From assembly GCA_905250075.1 (NCBI GenBank), contig CAJNOP010000033.1:611654-675653 (forward strand): a stretch of DNA of 64,000 nucleotides, in the 5' to 3' direction. The stretch is from Rotaria sp. Silwood1 (lineage: Eukaryota > Rotifera > Eurotatoria > Philodinida > Philodinidae). Of this stretch, positions 12,852-24,465 are shown piece after piece; the first letter of the stretch is position 1; every line of letters begins with the position of its first letter. The notes beneath the pieces are model-generated. The model was not told the DNA's origin. It did not search any database and saw only the letters and a program-made list of their open reading frames with translations. Position numbers and translations under genes: made by a program.

Positions 12852-13924
12852 TTAACGTAAATCAATTTCATCATCATCTAATTGCACTGGTTTGACTCCA
12901 GATGTTGATGAAGAAGCACTATTTATTGTTTTTTGTTGTCCATCATCTTTATTTGCTATTGGACGAATCCAACGTTTTATTAAACGAACAAATTCAGGTT
13001 CAATTGCCATAAAATATGGTTTCTACAATGAAATTAGGTATTAAAGAAAGAAAGGAAAGTTTTTGTTTTTGTTTTTTATTTTACTTGACAACGTTGACTA
13101 ATTAAATCTTTATCATCTTGATCAAATGCATCAAGTAATAATTCAATATGATTTCGTTCTTCCCATTGTTCAAATGTTGGATAAGTTTGACAAGCTTGAT
13201 CAAATATATTTCTACCAGCTACACTATCATCATTAAATAATTTAAGTAATATTCGATAAAGTATTACACGATTAATACGATCATAACGTTCTAATGTTGT
13301 TAAAGTTTTTGTAACTATTTCAAGTAATTCAGTTGTTTTTGGATAATTTCCTGTACGAAGTGTTTGCATAGCTGCTTTTTCATATAAATCAGCTGCTTGA
13401 TAAGTTTTATCTTGTTCAGCTAAATGTGCTGCTTTAAGATAAAAATCAATAGATATTGTACGATCAAATTGTTGAAATTGTGGTGCACAACGTTCATAAA
13501 GTATAATACTAGAATCACAATGACCTATTTTCAAAAAAAAAAGTAATAATAAACGAATATTTATTTAAATTAACATTCAAATTCTACCTCCTTCAACATA
13601 TAATTCGCCTGCTTTATCATAATATTTAGCAGCTGTTTTTAAATCTTGTACTTGTTGTGCCATTTGTGCTGCTTGTTCATAGGATTTAGCAGCAAAAAAT
13701 GTACTACCTTTTTGTATTTGTAATTCAGCTAATCGTATTGATAAATCTCGACATTGTTCATATTTTTCTGCAACACGATAACATGTACATGCCTTATCGA
13801 ATTCATCAATAGCTGAATCAAGGTCTGGCTTCCATTTTGTAAATGATGTTTTTAAATATTTTTCTCCTTGTTTAACATGTTCTTCAGCTTCTTTAATTTT
13901 AGCAGAAAAATTTAAATTAAACAT
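12852..13924 (-). CDS. NAPG: Gamma-SNAP (NSF attachment protein gamma)
   Basis: Three exons (13588-13924, 13085-13524, 12852-13022; minus strand) join in frame to give 315 residues, against 312 in human. The N terminus 'EAEEHVKQGEKYLKTSFTKWKPDLDSAIDEFDKA' closely follows human gamma-SNAP 'KAEKYLKTGFLKWKPDYDSAASEYGKA'. TPR-like helical repeats follow ('FFAAKSYEQAAQMAQQ', 'QAADLYEKAA'), then 'LLLDAFDQDDKDLISQRCQ' matching 'LLEGYDQQDQDQVSDVCN'. The C terminus is acidic (QLDDDEIDLR). Gamma-SNAP couples NSF to SNARE complexes for their disassembly on endomembranes. A YTTTTAG site lies 5 bases before the ATG and could be a trans-splice acceptor. The next gene upstream (PSMD8) ends only 138 bp away. 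Confidence 0.93.
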
Positions 13925-14062
13925 TTTATCTAAAAGATAGAATAATCAACAAAAAAATTGTTTTTTTTTCTGAGGATAATAGATGAAACAAAAAAAAAAA
14001 AAGCATCCTATATTTTTTCTCTCGAGTTTATTATATCATAAAAGAAAAGTTTGAACAACGAA

Positions 14063-15298
14063 TTAAATGATGATTTCCATTTCACGTGCATATTGAATCA
14101 TTTGTGTTGCAATTTCATCAGCAGGTAAATGTTCATTTTCATGTTTGATTTGATTATCAGCAAAATGAAATGCTTGATCAGATTCTAATTTCCAACCATG
14201 CTAAAAATAAAAAATAAATTTAATTAATTAGAAAAAAAAACAATTTTTTTTTTTTTACATTTTTTGCCATTTCAGCTAATTCTTCTGGATTATTTAAATA
14301 AAGAATACGTGCAGCTTCATGTAATGATACTTGTCTATAGGATTTTTCCATACAAAAAGCAATTTCATCACTAAAAAAAAAAGGTATCAAATGATATTAA
14401 GTACAAAAAAAAGAAATAAGAATCATACCGAATTGTATTAAGAAGAATATCCATAAAGAAAGTAAATAATGGTGATGGTACATTTCCTTTAGCAAGAAAA
14501 ACCTAATCATATTCAAAAATCATTTATTTATATATTTATTTAATTTAAAAAATTCTTTACCTTATTATAACTTCCTTCCATTAAATACTGTTCAAGTGAA
14601 ACAGGATGTTTTATATATGGATTTGTTTGAATAACTTTTGGTGTAAGTAATTCTAATTCCTTAGAAAATAAACAAATATTTATTGTTTTTCTTTCAAAAA
14701 AAAAAAATAGAATTTTCTACTGTATGAAAATCAGCAAGACGATTTTGTGATAATAAACAAAGTAAATTTAAACCAAGTAATAAATAACGATATGGTGATT
14801 CAGGTATTCGGTTTCTTAATATCATTAAAAAAGGAAAAAGAAACATATAAAATGAAAAACAAAAAAACATACTCAAGATCAAAATAAAATGGTTTAAGCT
14901 GAGCAAGAGCTCGTTCAAATGCTGGTATATCACCTTTTTGAATTGAACATTGTGCAGCTATTTCAAGTGTATCACCTATTTTAAATATATATATATTTTT
15001 TTCTATTCAATAATTAATACAAGAAAATAAAAACATACGTGCAATATGTAAACCACGTGTATCTTCATTTGAATCTGATGGATAGAATCCACCTTCAGCA
15101 AATAAATTCTAAAACAAGAAAAATTTATTTTAATATGAAATAAACAATCAAAAGAAGAAAAAAAAAAGGTACTTTTAATAAATTGAGCAATTCATCAGTT
15201 TTGCCAACATTGGGTGGCTTACGACCCCATTCATTTTTTAGTTTTTCATATAATGGTATAGCTTCTTTTAATTTAGCATCCATTGTTGCAGTTGCCAT
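14063..15298 (-). CDS. PSMD8: 26S proteasome non-ATPase subunit 8 (Rpn12)
   Basis: Eight exons (15173-15298, 15039-15108, 14873-14975, 14721-14814, 14561-14659, 14429-14502, 14259-14370, 14063-14200; minus strand) give 271 residues. Diagnostic stretches are '[14 protein letters not shown]', '[12 protein letters not shown]', '[28 protein letters not shown]' and the near-identical '[29 protein letters not shown]' (residues about 135-165). Rpn12 sits in the lid of the 19S regulatory particle and is needed for lid-base assembly. The length agrees with the usual 257-350. Every intron is 50-65 bp. The ATG follows directly after TTTTCAG, a perfect 3' splice-site context, suggesting a spliced-leader acceptor or a non-coding first exon. 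Confidence 0.95.
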
Positions 15299-17533
15299 CT
15301 GAAAATTTAGATGATATAATAAATATTAACGTGTAAAGTTTTAATAGTTGTTTGTCGAATAAAAAATTATTCGATCTGAGCTTTTGTATAACAACACTTT
15401 TTCTTGATTTCTATTGGAGTGAAAATTCAGCGATACAATTACATATCTCAATCGACAATGACCACCATCTATCGGAAATACGTATTATTCATCTGTAACT
15501 TGTTATGTCGTCAATAAATATATTTAAATAATTTATATTTTACACTATACAACTCTTACAGAAAATATCCAATCTTTCCCATTGTCAGACCAGAAATCTA
15601 TGAAGTTAGGTGCTGGAATTATTCACTTAGGTTTTTTACATTAATTACAAAAAAACATCCCGTATTTTTGAAAATATCTAGATTCGAGCATACATACACT
15701 AAGCCATTCATACAATTGTTTACATTGATGGAAGGATAAAATTTTAGTTTAGTTTGTTTTATTTCGGATGACTATTAGGAAACTATACGAAAATTTTGAA
15801 ATGAAGATAGATGGGCAAATAAAATTTTATGAACTGTATCTACTAAGACCGCTCGAAAAAAAATATTACATCAATATGGTTCATTCTTCATAAATAACTA
15901 ATATCACTCAATTAAAACTACGATTAATTAACTTTAACATGTATGATCGTCGACAAACACTGCTTATTTGAAGAAATCTTTCTGAAAAAAAAACATTCTA
16001 TTCCACTTGTTTATGAAAGAGTGTCGAGCATGACTTAGAACTTAAAACTTATCTTGAAGTTTCTACTATAAAAAAAACAATATATATCTTTAAATAAATC
16101 GAAACATAACGGGTCCTTCTCGTAGCTTAACAAAGATATGAGTTGCATCAATTCATAATATATGAATTATATTAAATCTCAGGTAGATTTATGTAATCTA
16201 TATCATTACAAGATACAATAAAGAACTGTTATTTATTTATGCTGTAAATACAACTCATAGGGCTTTATAAGCAGTGTGAAAGTTAAAATTGTTTTTTTTT
16301 TTGCAAAGTTGATAGATGAGCAAAACGATAAACAATTAAATTGGTTATAACTAGCAATTATTTTAACTTGATTATGTTTCTGACTTTTTGACATGATTCA
16401 ATTGATTTGAAATAATAATTTTTTTCATTTAATTGATATGTTTAATAAAATCATGCACTTTATCGTTCTTGTCCTTAAAAACATAGTAGTTATAGATGAT
16501 TCTTCTGAGTGTTGTTTAATGTATTAATCAGCAAATTACATTTTCTCGTATTTTTACTCGTCGACTATGAATGAAATGATGCATTCTTGAAGTGGTTTTT
16601 CTCTGTGAACAGCTATGAACGAAACACTCGAATTACAATCATCTTTATTGAACATACATATTTAACCAGCACATAGGATTTTGAAAAAAGTATGTATTAG
16701 AAAGTTTCGTAATAGAGTAAATTGATCGAATGTTGAAATGATTGTAATCATTGATTCATACAGTTTTCAATATTGCTCAAGACTTTCTATGTAGAAAAGA
16801 AATTAGGATTAAAAAAAACAGATTAAAATTTGATGAGAAAAAAAAACACTGTTTTTTGCACAATTTTTCATTAATAAAAAGCGAAAATAATCCGAAAAAA
16901 TCAATGAATTTTAGATTTTTTTGAGTTAACTCTGATTGTAAATATTTTTTAATCTGATTATTGTCCGAATCTTTTTTGCATTCATCTACTTGACCCTTTT
17001 GAATAATCTAGGAAGTATTTCTCTTTACTTTTAACTGCTATAGAAACAATGGTTACATTCTCTTTTCTTGTTCGACTTCATAACAAAAAAAGTAGAACAA
17101 TGTATGTACTAATAAAAGTAGTGATGGTGCGATTGTTATCAAACAAGTTCTAGTATTATATAGAATTATTTTTAAGATTAGACACATCGATCCAAAATTT
17201 TTGGACCCGAATTCGGTTTATACAAAACTTTAAGGTCACGGACCAATCCGACAGGCTCTCAGATACGGCTCTTTAGACTCTCAATCAGATTAGTTTATAA
17301 ATACTTCAAGTGACACGTCAATACTTGAAGCTAATTTTTAAACTTTCCTACCGATGAACATCCAAAAATGTTTATATTTCAATAGATGTCGTAGAAGAAC
17401 AATCTAAGCACATATTGTGACCTACAGGAATAACTTGATTCATTCCATTCTATGATATGACTGCCGAAAGAAAATAAATATTGTCTTCTTTTTAGAAAGT
17501 AATTACATTGATATATTTTTTATGTTATTTTAA
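15299..17533. other. 2.2-kb intergenic region
   Basis: Lies between the divergent PSMD8 (-) and the gene at 17534 (+). No exon, RNA gene or clear repeat was recognised. Short local palindromes such as ATGATTGTAATCAT near 16739 are unremarkable at this base composition. Confidence 0.5.
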
Positions 17534-18091
17534 ATGGAAGCCGTAGAAAGAATCATCGGAAGTGATGTAGTTCTACTCTGGCTTGATGATCATATTGGTC
17601 AAGCTGAAAATTGTATTGAACTTAAACAAGAATTTGAATCAAATACAACTAATATATATTTCTTTAATGATGTTGATCAATGCCGTCGATTTTTATCATC
17701 GATTCGACAAAAAAAACTTTTCTGTATTATTCAAGGTCGACATGCACAAAGTATTGTTCCTGATATAATTAAATATGGAATTTTACCAGTGGTTTATATT
17801 TTTTGTTTTGATATGAGTAGTCTAACTAGATGGGCTTCAGATATTGAATGTATATTAGCTGGTGGTATATTTACTCATGAAAAAGATCTTTTGGCTAGAT
17901 TAACACAAGATTTATCTGATTATGCTAATTTAAAAGTTCACGAATATCGTTTAAAAAGAGCTGCTTGTGATGAATGGGCACAAAATTTAACTAAAAATGC
18001 TAAACGATTTCGACGGGAACAATGTACTTTAACCTATGCTACAGATCCATTTAGTAATAACGAAACACCTTGTGAAGAACCGAAGGAATAA
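17534..18091 (+). CDS. Stand-alone bdelloid-type 'WLD' domain protein
   Basis: Single exon, 185 residues, ATG at 17534. The start 'DVVLLWLDDHIGQAENC' and the pattern 'FFNDVDQCRRFLSSI...KLFCIIQGRHAQSIVPDI...VVYIFCFDMSSLTRWA...GGIFTHEKDLLARL' match a module I recall from many bdelloid proteins ('VWLD.NI..SEDC...F.D.D.C..FI...V.LIVSG.LGQ.IVP.IH....I.IYIFC.....H..WA....GVFT'). There it usually precedes a TPR or ADP-ribosyltransferase domain. The alternating hydrophobic strands suggest a Rossmann-like fold. Here the partner domain is missing: after residue 125 only a helical, basic tail remains ('EYRLKRAACDEWAQNLTKNAKRFRREQ'). Function is unknown. The lineage assignment rests on memory of the family, not a search. 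Confidence 0.7.
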   Translation: MEAVERIIGSDVVLLWLDDHIGQAENCIELKQEFESNTTNIYFFNDVDQCRRFLSSIRQKKLFCIIQGRHAQSIVPDIIKYGILPVVYIFCFDMSSLTRWASDIECILAGGIFTHEKDLLARLTQDLSDYANLKVHEYRLKRAACDEWAQNLTKNAKRFRREQCTLTYATDPFSNNETPCEEPKE

Positions 18092-18241
18092 ATATGTATT
18101 TATTTTTTTTTTGCTGTTTTGTTTTGATTTTTTTTTAAAATAAAATTTAACTTCAAGTCACAGTTTATGTCTTTAATTAAATTCTCATAGTTACCATGAA
18201 ACAAAACAAAAAAAAAAAGAAATCATATTGTTTAGACATAG

Positions 18242-21200
18242 ATGAAGAAAAAATTCTTTTTTAATAATAGACAATTTATTCAAACAAAATCAAACAATGA
18301 CATTAGAGGTATGAAAATGTTTAAACAAAAGAAATCTTTAAACTATAAATCTAAAGAAGAATATACAAATCAATTAGATAAAATTTATGAAATAAATCTT
18401 CATGGAAAATTTACAGTAATTGTGCGTAGATCATTTGTTCGATTACATGTTCATCCAACAACACATGTTAATCCATGTTATTTATATGATTTATCATCTA
18501 TATGTGATTCTGAAATGATTGGAAAATCGAATTTAATTGATAATTATTCTTATCTAGACGAAAATAGAAAAGAGAAAAAACGAAAATTAATACATAGAAA
18601 AATGAGAAAATTAATAACACAATATAAAAAATCGATTAAAGAAAATAAATCATCAACATTTTTTGTTTATGCATGTATGTTCAACCAATAACGGGTAAAA
18701 CAGGACAGTATTTTTCATTTTTCATAAAGATACTTGATCCATCATTATGCTGAATAAGACAATTAGACAAAATATGTATTTGTTGTTATTTAATTTTTAT
18801 TTTAGTTACCACAAAAACCCAGAGCAATTATCACAAACTTTCACCAACTATTACTCAACAAGGACATTCTCATTATGGGGTTTTTGCCTTTCTTTTTATT
18901 GTTAGTATTATTATACTTGGGTTTATCTTATGGTAAATTTGATAAATATTTTTTCAATAATTTTCTTTATTTTTTTATTTGTTTTTAGGTACGTTTTCAT
19001 TAAGCCATCACACACACGTAAGTTTAGACAGATTGTTTATCTATGCTTGTGATTTAAATGGTCAGATAAAAACCCATATTTGGTCAGTGGCACATATAGA
19101 TTTTTTTATCTGTATAAAATACGATATGGACGTGGATTCGAATAGGTTTTCATCTCATTTATATTCATACGCTCTTATGATTACCGTATTTAGCTCAAAG
19201 TTATAATTGATCGTTTCAAAAAAACCTTCTAGAGCGATGCGAATTGATGAAAACATTGGCCGATTTGTGGAATCATTATGAATTGGTTAACAAGAATGGC
19301 TTCCAAAAGCATTTATTTCCCTTTTTGTACTCACTATGAAAGACCCGAGATGACTAAAAGCTTTTGAGCCCATGTTTTACTTTGTGGTAAGAGATGTATA
19401 AGTTAGAACAGGCTTTAAAAGGTTTGTGTTGACGTTAAGATTTGACGAAGATATTTACGGCTTAGTAGGTTTTTTCTGAATGAATCCAATCTTTCGATAA
19501 AATCCTATTGTCTAGTTTTGGCCTAGAAACTTGGCTCAGGTGAAGGCATCAGTGAGACTAATTTATGCAAGAAATTTCAGAAGTTTCCGATCGAGTTCTT
19601 CTGAATATACCAATTTCAAAATATGCATTTTCAAACTGTATTCATAGAAAACTGTTTGAAGTCTGATAAATGTGTATTTCAGAGACACTCGATCGAAAAC
19701 TTCTGAAATTTAGTGCATCAGCTATTCTCACTGAAATCTTCAACTGGGCTAAGTTTTCAAGTTGAAATTCAACAATAGAATTTTATCGAGCGTTTAGATC
19801 TATACAAGAAAAACCCACTTAAAAGTCAATATCTCGACCCAAGTTTTACGTCAGCGCGAATTCTTTAGAGCCTGTTATAGGTTATGGTCTCCTATCACAC
19901 AGCGAAATATGGGCTCAAAAGCTTTTAATCAACTGGGCACTATACCTCGTCAGTTTTTTTACAATTCACTACAAGGAAATATCATATTGGAGTCTTTTAT
20001 ATCTGTTAGGTTTCTCAAAGATGAATATATTGCTCAACTTTTTCCAGTCAAACTAACATTTCTCTTCGAATCATGATTCAAACCGATATTCGATCATTAT
20101 AAAAAATGTTTAGCTCAAGGAACACATTTTCGATTGTGCTTTTGGAAAAATCAAATATACTTTGATAATAGAAATAAAACTGTGGACGAACAGAAGAAAA
20201 TAAATTTGATAGTTTTTGAAACAGTAATGTTTGGTTATTTCGATAAGAGCAAGCAAACTTACTCTCAAGAAGTTTTATCAGAGAAAAGTGGGATATCTAT
20301 AAAATATTTTCCAACCGCTGAAGTTCGGACCGACTGCAATACTGACTCAGCTTCCATACTATAAACAAATGTCTTTTTTCCACTGTCTCCATAATGCAAT
20401 ACATAAATATTTTTGTTCCATATTAAAATCAATGACGTACTTCATCCATATTATCAAATATAGCCCGGTTAACCCAATACTTTGATTTCTTGTTTTAGCA
20501 AAGTCTTTCGTTTCCATTTATTTCATTATTTTCTTTCCTAGCCTTTTACTATAATGCATTTCAAGTTTCTATAACGAATCTTTGATTTAATTAACTGTTA
20601 GTAAATTTTATCTATTCTTCAACTATTTTGTTCCTTTTATCTATAAATATTGCTGTCATTCTGTTTTTGTCTTCAGCTAAATCAACAATTCGTCCACTCT
20701 CTGATGATTGTGATTCAGACGATAGTAATAATAATGATCAATGTAAAATACAAAGATTATATGATTTTAAAATAGATTGTAGGTCTTCACAAACAAATCA
20801 AAGCGTCGATTCACTGCTTTTCGATGATGATAATGATGCTAGTTATCTAGAAAGAAAATGTAAGAAAATGAGTCTTTATTTTTTCTTTTACTTTTATTTT
20901 TTCGAACTGAGAAATTCAATAAATATAAACTAGAATACAAGTGTTAATAACTAATAAATATTTATATATACAGTATCTGACAATACAACCTTCGACAATA
21001 TTAGAAATCATCATTCAATGATCAATCATAAAAATATACAAATGTTGATTCAAAATCTTCAACAATCAGGTAAGATAATCTTACAAGTAACTGTCGAATG
21101 CCGTTCGAATTTCTATAGGGGCTACGAGTAAATCTCGGTGCAGCTAAAATAAAAAGACAAAGAATTTTTGATCATGGATTATTGATGAAAAGTGTTATTG

Positions 21201-22375
21201 ATTTCAATAAAGATTTTATTGAGAATAAGAGATTTTCATATAACATAAAACAACGTGTTTCGAATTGAAATTTTGCCTAAAGATATGTTTGATAGTCTTG
21301 AAAGTTTCAGCGAAAATGAATATGTTTTTCTCGAAATATTCAACTTCAAGCAGACTTGATTACCGTATCGTCCTACGGTACATCATTGCTTTTTTAGACA
21401 CTGAATATCTTGAGAAAAATATTTTCGTTTTTTATTGTAACTTTCAAGACTATCACACGTATCTATAGGTAAACTTTCAGTTCGAAACACTTTGTCTTGA
21501 ATCATTCAAAAATCTTTTGATGTCAGTAAATTTTTCATTAAAATGGTTAGTACTCTATATCAGTAGAGCATATAGTGAGTTGCATATATACGTCTTTGTG
21601 GACCCGGATCTGAACAAAGTTAAACTTCTGGACTTGGTTTCGGCAATAAATTAAACTTTAGATCCGCAACTCCCTAAGACCATGAATTCGACTCTTTTTC
21701 AATTTTTCTTAGTCACACAGGGACCTTGTCGAAGCCATAATCTGAAGTGTAGCAGCATCCGAAAGTTGGGTGTGTGCCGTTGTTTGGATTTCGTGCAATT
21801 ATAGTTCTTTATACTTCATATACGAACTTTATGAAAAGAGCATTTTAAGTTTGCTTTGATTTCTTTCTTTGTTTATTTACAATATGTGAGACTTAATTGA
21901 ATTTTTTTTTTTTATTATTAAACATAAATTCTATGTTTTAGATTTTGAATCTATTAACTCTTCAACTATTGGTGAAATTCTTTCTGATTTAATTCATCAT
22001 GAAGTACATGTAGCGGATGCAAATCCTAATCTAGAACCATCAACTGATCTCCTCACATTTCTTTCTGATACATCAGAAATTTGTCATATACTTCGGACAA
22101 TCATAACCAAAAAATATTCATGTCAATTATTAAATCCAAAAAATTTTCTTCAATATCAATATTTAATTGATATTCTTCAGAGTTCAGAATTTATTCTTGA
22201 ATATCTTCGTCAATATCATTCACATGAAAAAGTTTTTTTGATTGAAATTTTAACACATCTTTATCAAATTTTATCATCAATGAATAATAACTCATATAAA
22301 TGTCAATATATTTGTCAATGTCTATTTGATATTCTTCAGAAATTAAATAGAAGAAAAAGTTCTTATTCACAATAA
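18242..22375 (+). CDS. Unrecognised single-span membrane protein
   Basis: Six exons (18242-18674, 18806-18932, 18989-19017, 20677-20859, 20974-21069, 21942-22375) keep frame at all five junctions and give 433 residues. That consistency, plus GT-AG borders, is the main support. The N-terminal 144 residues are Lys-rich with 'IYEINLHGKFTVIVRRSFVRLHVHPTTHVNPCYLYDLSSI'. One membrane helix follows at about 172-190 ('YGVFAFLFIVSIIILGFILWYVFI'). Then comes an acidic Ser/Asp/Asn-rich stretch ('SDDCDSDDSNNND'), and a C-terminal helical region of about 145 residues with several Cys and Leu-rich segments ('FLSDTSEICHILRTIITKKYSCQLL'). I do not recognise the family. Two introns are very long (1,659 and 872 bp) and each contains a foldback; the others are 56-131 bp. 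Confidence 0.6.
19340..19943. repeat. 600-bp foldback element inside an intron
   Basis: An almost complete imperfect palindrome centred at 19641. The outer arms CTAAAAGCTTTTGAGCCCAT (19354-19373) and ATGGGCTCAAAAGCTTTTAA (19909-19928) pair. The inner arms 19572-19595 and 19688-19710 (CTCGATCGAAAACTTCTGAA) pair too, with matched intervening blocks between. No coding capacity is visible. It lies in intron 3 of the 18.2-22.4 kb gene. Confidence 0.85.
21248..21497. repeat. 250-bp foldback element inside an intron
   Basis: An imperfect palindrome centred near 21372. GTGTTTCGAATTGAAA (from 21255) pairs with TTCAGTTCGAAACACT (to about 21491), and GATAGTCTTGAAAGTT pairs with AACTTTCAAGACTATC further in. 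It lies in intron 5 of the 18.2-22.4 kb gene. Confidence 0.85.
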
Positions 22376-24315
22376 TAAGTAAAAAGAAAAAGTTTCTACA
22401 ATATATATTCCTTATTTTCTTTTTTTAATCTCGAATCTTCGAAAAAATAATCAAATGACAGTGCAAAAATATTCAATAATTTTTTGAAGTCATCTCATTT
22501 TCGTTCTTCTATGTCACAATATGAAGAAAAAAAGTCATAAAAATAATGAAGTGATTCTTTTCTTGTTTAAGGTTATCTTCTAATATGGATTGACCTTTTA
22601 AATAATTATCAACCTCATTTCGTTCAGTTTACAGTACTGCAAATCACTGCTGAAAATAATCATCAGATAAATATACTTTTCAAATATGAAAATTCAAATG
22701 ATTACTTCACGTTTTATACCAGTACTAAAGCTATTCATGTTCTGTCAGAAATGATGATTCTTCCTGTAATATTCTAATTTGTCATTAGCAAAAAATGTTC
22801 CATAGAACAGAAGCCTATTCTCACATTTTTCTGTTTAGTTGTACAACTACTTTGACGCATGCAGTTTAGCTTCTTTCGTAAGCTGAAAAATGCGTACGTA
22901 TGAACATTAATGAGGGCTATGGAATCATATACAATCTAGAAATGAAATGATGTTTATATTGACAGACATATGAACAAATCTTTAACTTAACGATGATCGG
23001 TTGAAATTCCATGATACTTTATCAAACTTCATAAACAAGTGCCAGTATGAGATGAGTACAACATCCATTATTGAAACATTCATCAGATCTGAATTACCGA
23101 TTTCATAAAAATGATAAACTTTCATTATGTAGTAATAAGTTTAGGTTGAAATCTTTTGAAGATAATGGAAATCTGTCCTCTTGCAGTTCTGAACTATATA
23201 TGAGCTTCTCAGATGATGTCGTCTGGCAAAGTGATGCAGAATTTTTTTCTCAACTCCTCCGACGCTCGATATTTCTCAAACCAAAGTATCGTAACAAACT
23301 CGGGTTAACGTATTCATAGTTTTAGATCTGAGAAGAGTTGATGACAGGAATGTGTAATGAACGTATAACTCAGGTTATCTGATACACAGAACAGGAATAA
23401 GTATAAAAATCAATTTGTGGTTCGTTCATAACTATCATAGCTCCCATAAATGTTGTCAAACATTTTGACAAACCCAATTTATAGAATCTTGTACACTGCT
23501 ATGCTTATTATGGACCGACATGGCTGACTAACGCCGTAGCTCGATATGTATCCACAAAGTACCACTAACTATGGAATGACCGTGCACAAGTCATTAACAA
23601 CTGTTTGCCTCAGATCATCTGTTAAATAGCATACTGACTATGTTATGCGATACATCTGCTCTTTTGATTAGTTAGTGCTCATGGAGAGTAGAAGAACTCT
23701 GCGCCAGACTGACCTTTTGCCTAGAGCTACAGCTAGTACTAGTTGTAGAGAATATATCGAGCTACTCAATCTGCTACTATACAGCACTTCGTACTGCAAG
23801 TTAACCGTAAGGTAAATGAATGCTTCCTTCCTTATTTTGCTTATAGGTGAATCAAAATAAAATAGAAGCCCAATAGACTAGTTTTCTGTGGAGGAAGAAC
23901 GTTTAATTTTCAACTTCTATCCTCCAATGGTCAAAAGCATGAACTATAAACGTCAAAATTTAGGTGACGTTCTAGATTGAAAATCTTGAATAAATTTAGC
24001 ATTTTTTCCGCAGACATCTATAAATATAAAGTAAATGAGCTAATTGCTCATATAACAATCCTGCATGAATTAATTTCTCTAATGCACTAGTAATCTTGTA
24101 TTATGCATGCTTTTAAATCTTATGACTCCTTTTTTTATCATTCGTATTCATTTCATCGTCACTGCTTTCTTGCGTAGCTATGATTGCCGTTTACATATGT
24201 AGATGCCTTTCCTTTTTACACATTTTCATTTAAAAAGCAAACATTTTTTTTTCATGTTCTTTCAAACATGATATTTTATTTCAACCAGAAACTTAAGTAT
24301 CAATCTCATCAGTGT
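22376..24315. other. 1.9-kb intergenic region
   Basis: No gene is supported. An 82-codon frame at 23071-23319 has no resemblance to a known family and no convincing partner exons. The part around 23500-23800 is less AT-rich than its surroundings, but nothing in it could be identified. Confidence 0.45.
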
Positions 24316-24465
24316 TTAACGACTACCGGTGATTGAACCATGAAGGTTGTTGATGGTTTCCGAGAGTGAACNNNNNNNNNNGATATTTTGGAAACCTTGA
24401 AGGCGAGCATCAGCCATGGAGCCAGCAATGCAGGCAAAGAAGATAAGAGCAAGAACAGCTTTCAT
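24316..24465 (-). CDS. Small secreted peptide, interrupted by a 10-N gap
   Basis: The ATG at 24463-24465 opens 'MKAVLALIFFACIAGSMADA', a textbook signal peptide (basic N terminus, hydrophobic core, A-x-A cleavage site at about residue 20). A short mature part follows: 'RLQGFQNI', the gap at 24372-24381, then 'SLSETINNLHGSITGSR' and stop. As drawn it is 49 residues, but the gap length is unknown and the second half may be in another frame. A TATA box lies about 80 bases upstream on the same strand. A strong core promoter with a tiny secreted product suggests an abundantly expressed effector or antimicrobial-like peptide. That role is inference; no family is recognised. Confidence 0.6.
   Translation of the reverse strand: MKAVLALIFFACIAGSMADARLQGFQNIXXXXSLSETINNLHGSITGSR
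24372..24381. other. 10-N assembly gap within a coding exon
   Basis: Ten unknown bases interrupt the secreted-peptide reading frame. Peptide length and frame beyond this point cannot be trusted. Confidence 0.95.

Noticed and set aside
21111..21160. Candidate extra exon after TTTCTATAG in the 18-22 kb gene
   Set aside because: In the required phase it hits a stop within about 10 codons, whereas joining 21069 to 21942 keeps frame to the end.
23071..23319. 82-codon plus-strand frame
   Set aside because: Possible gene remnant, but no family likeness and no continuing exons.
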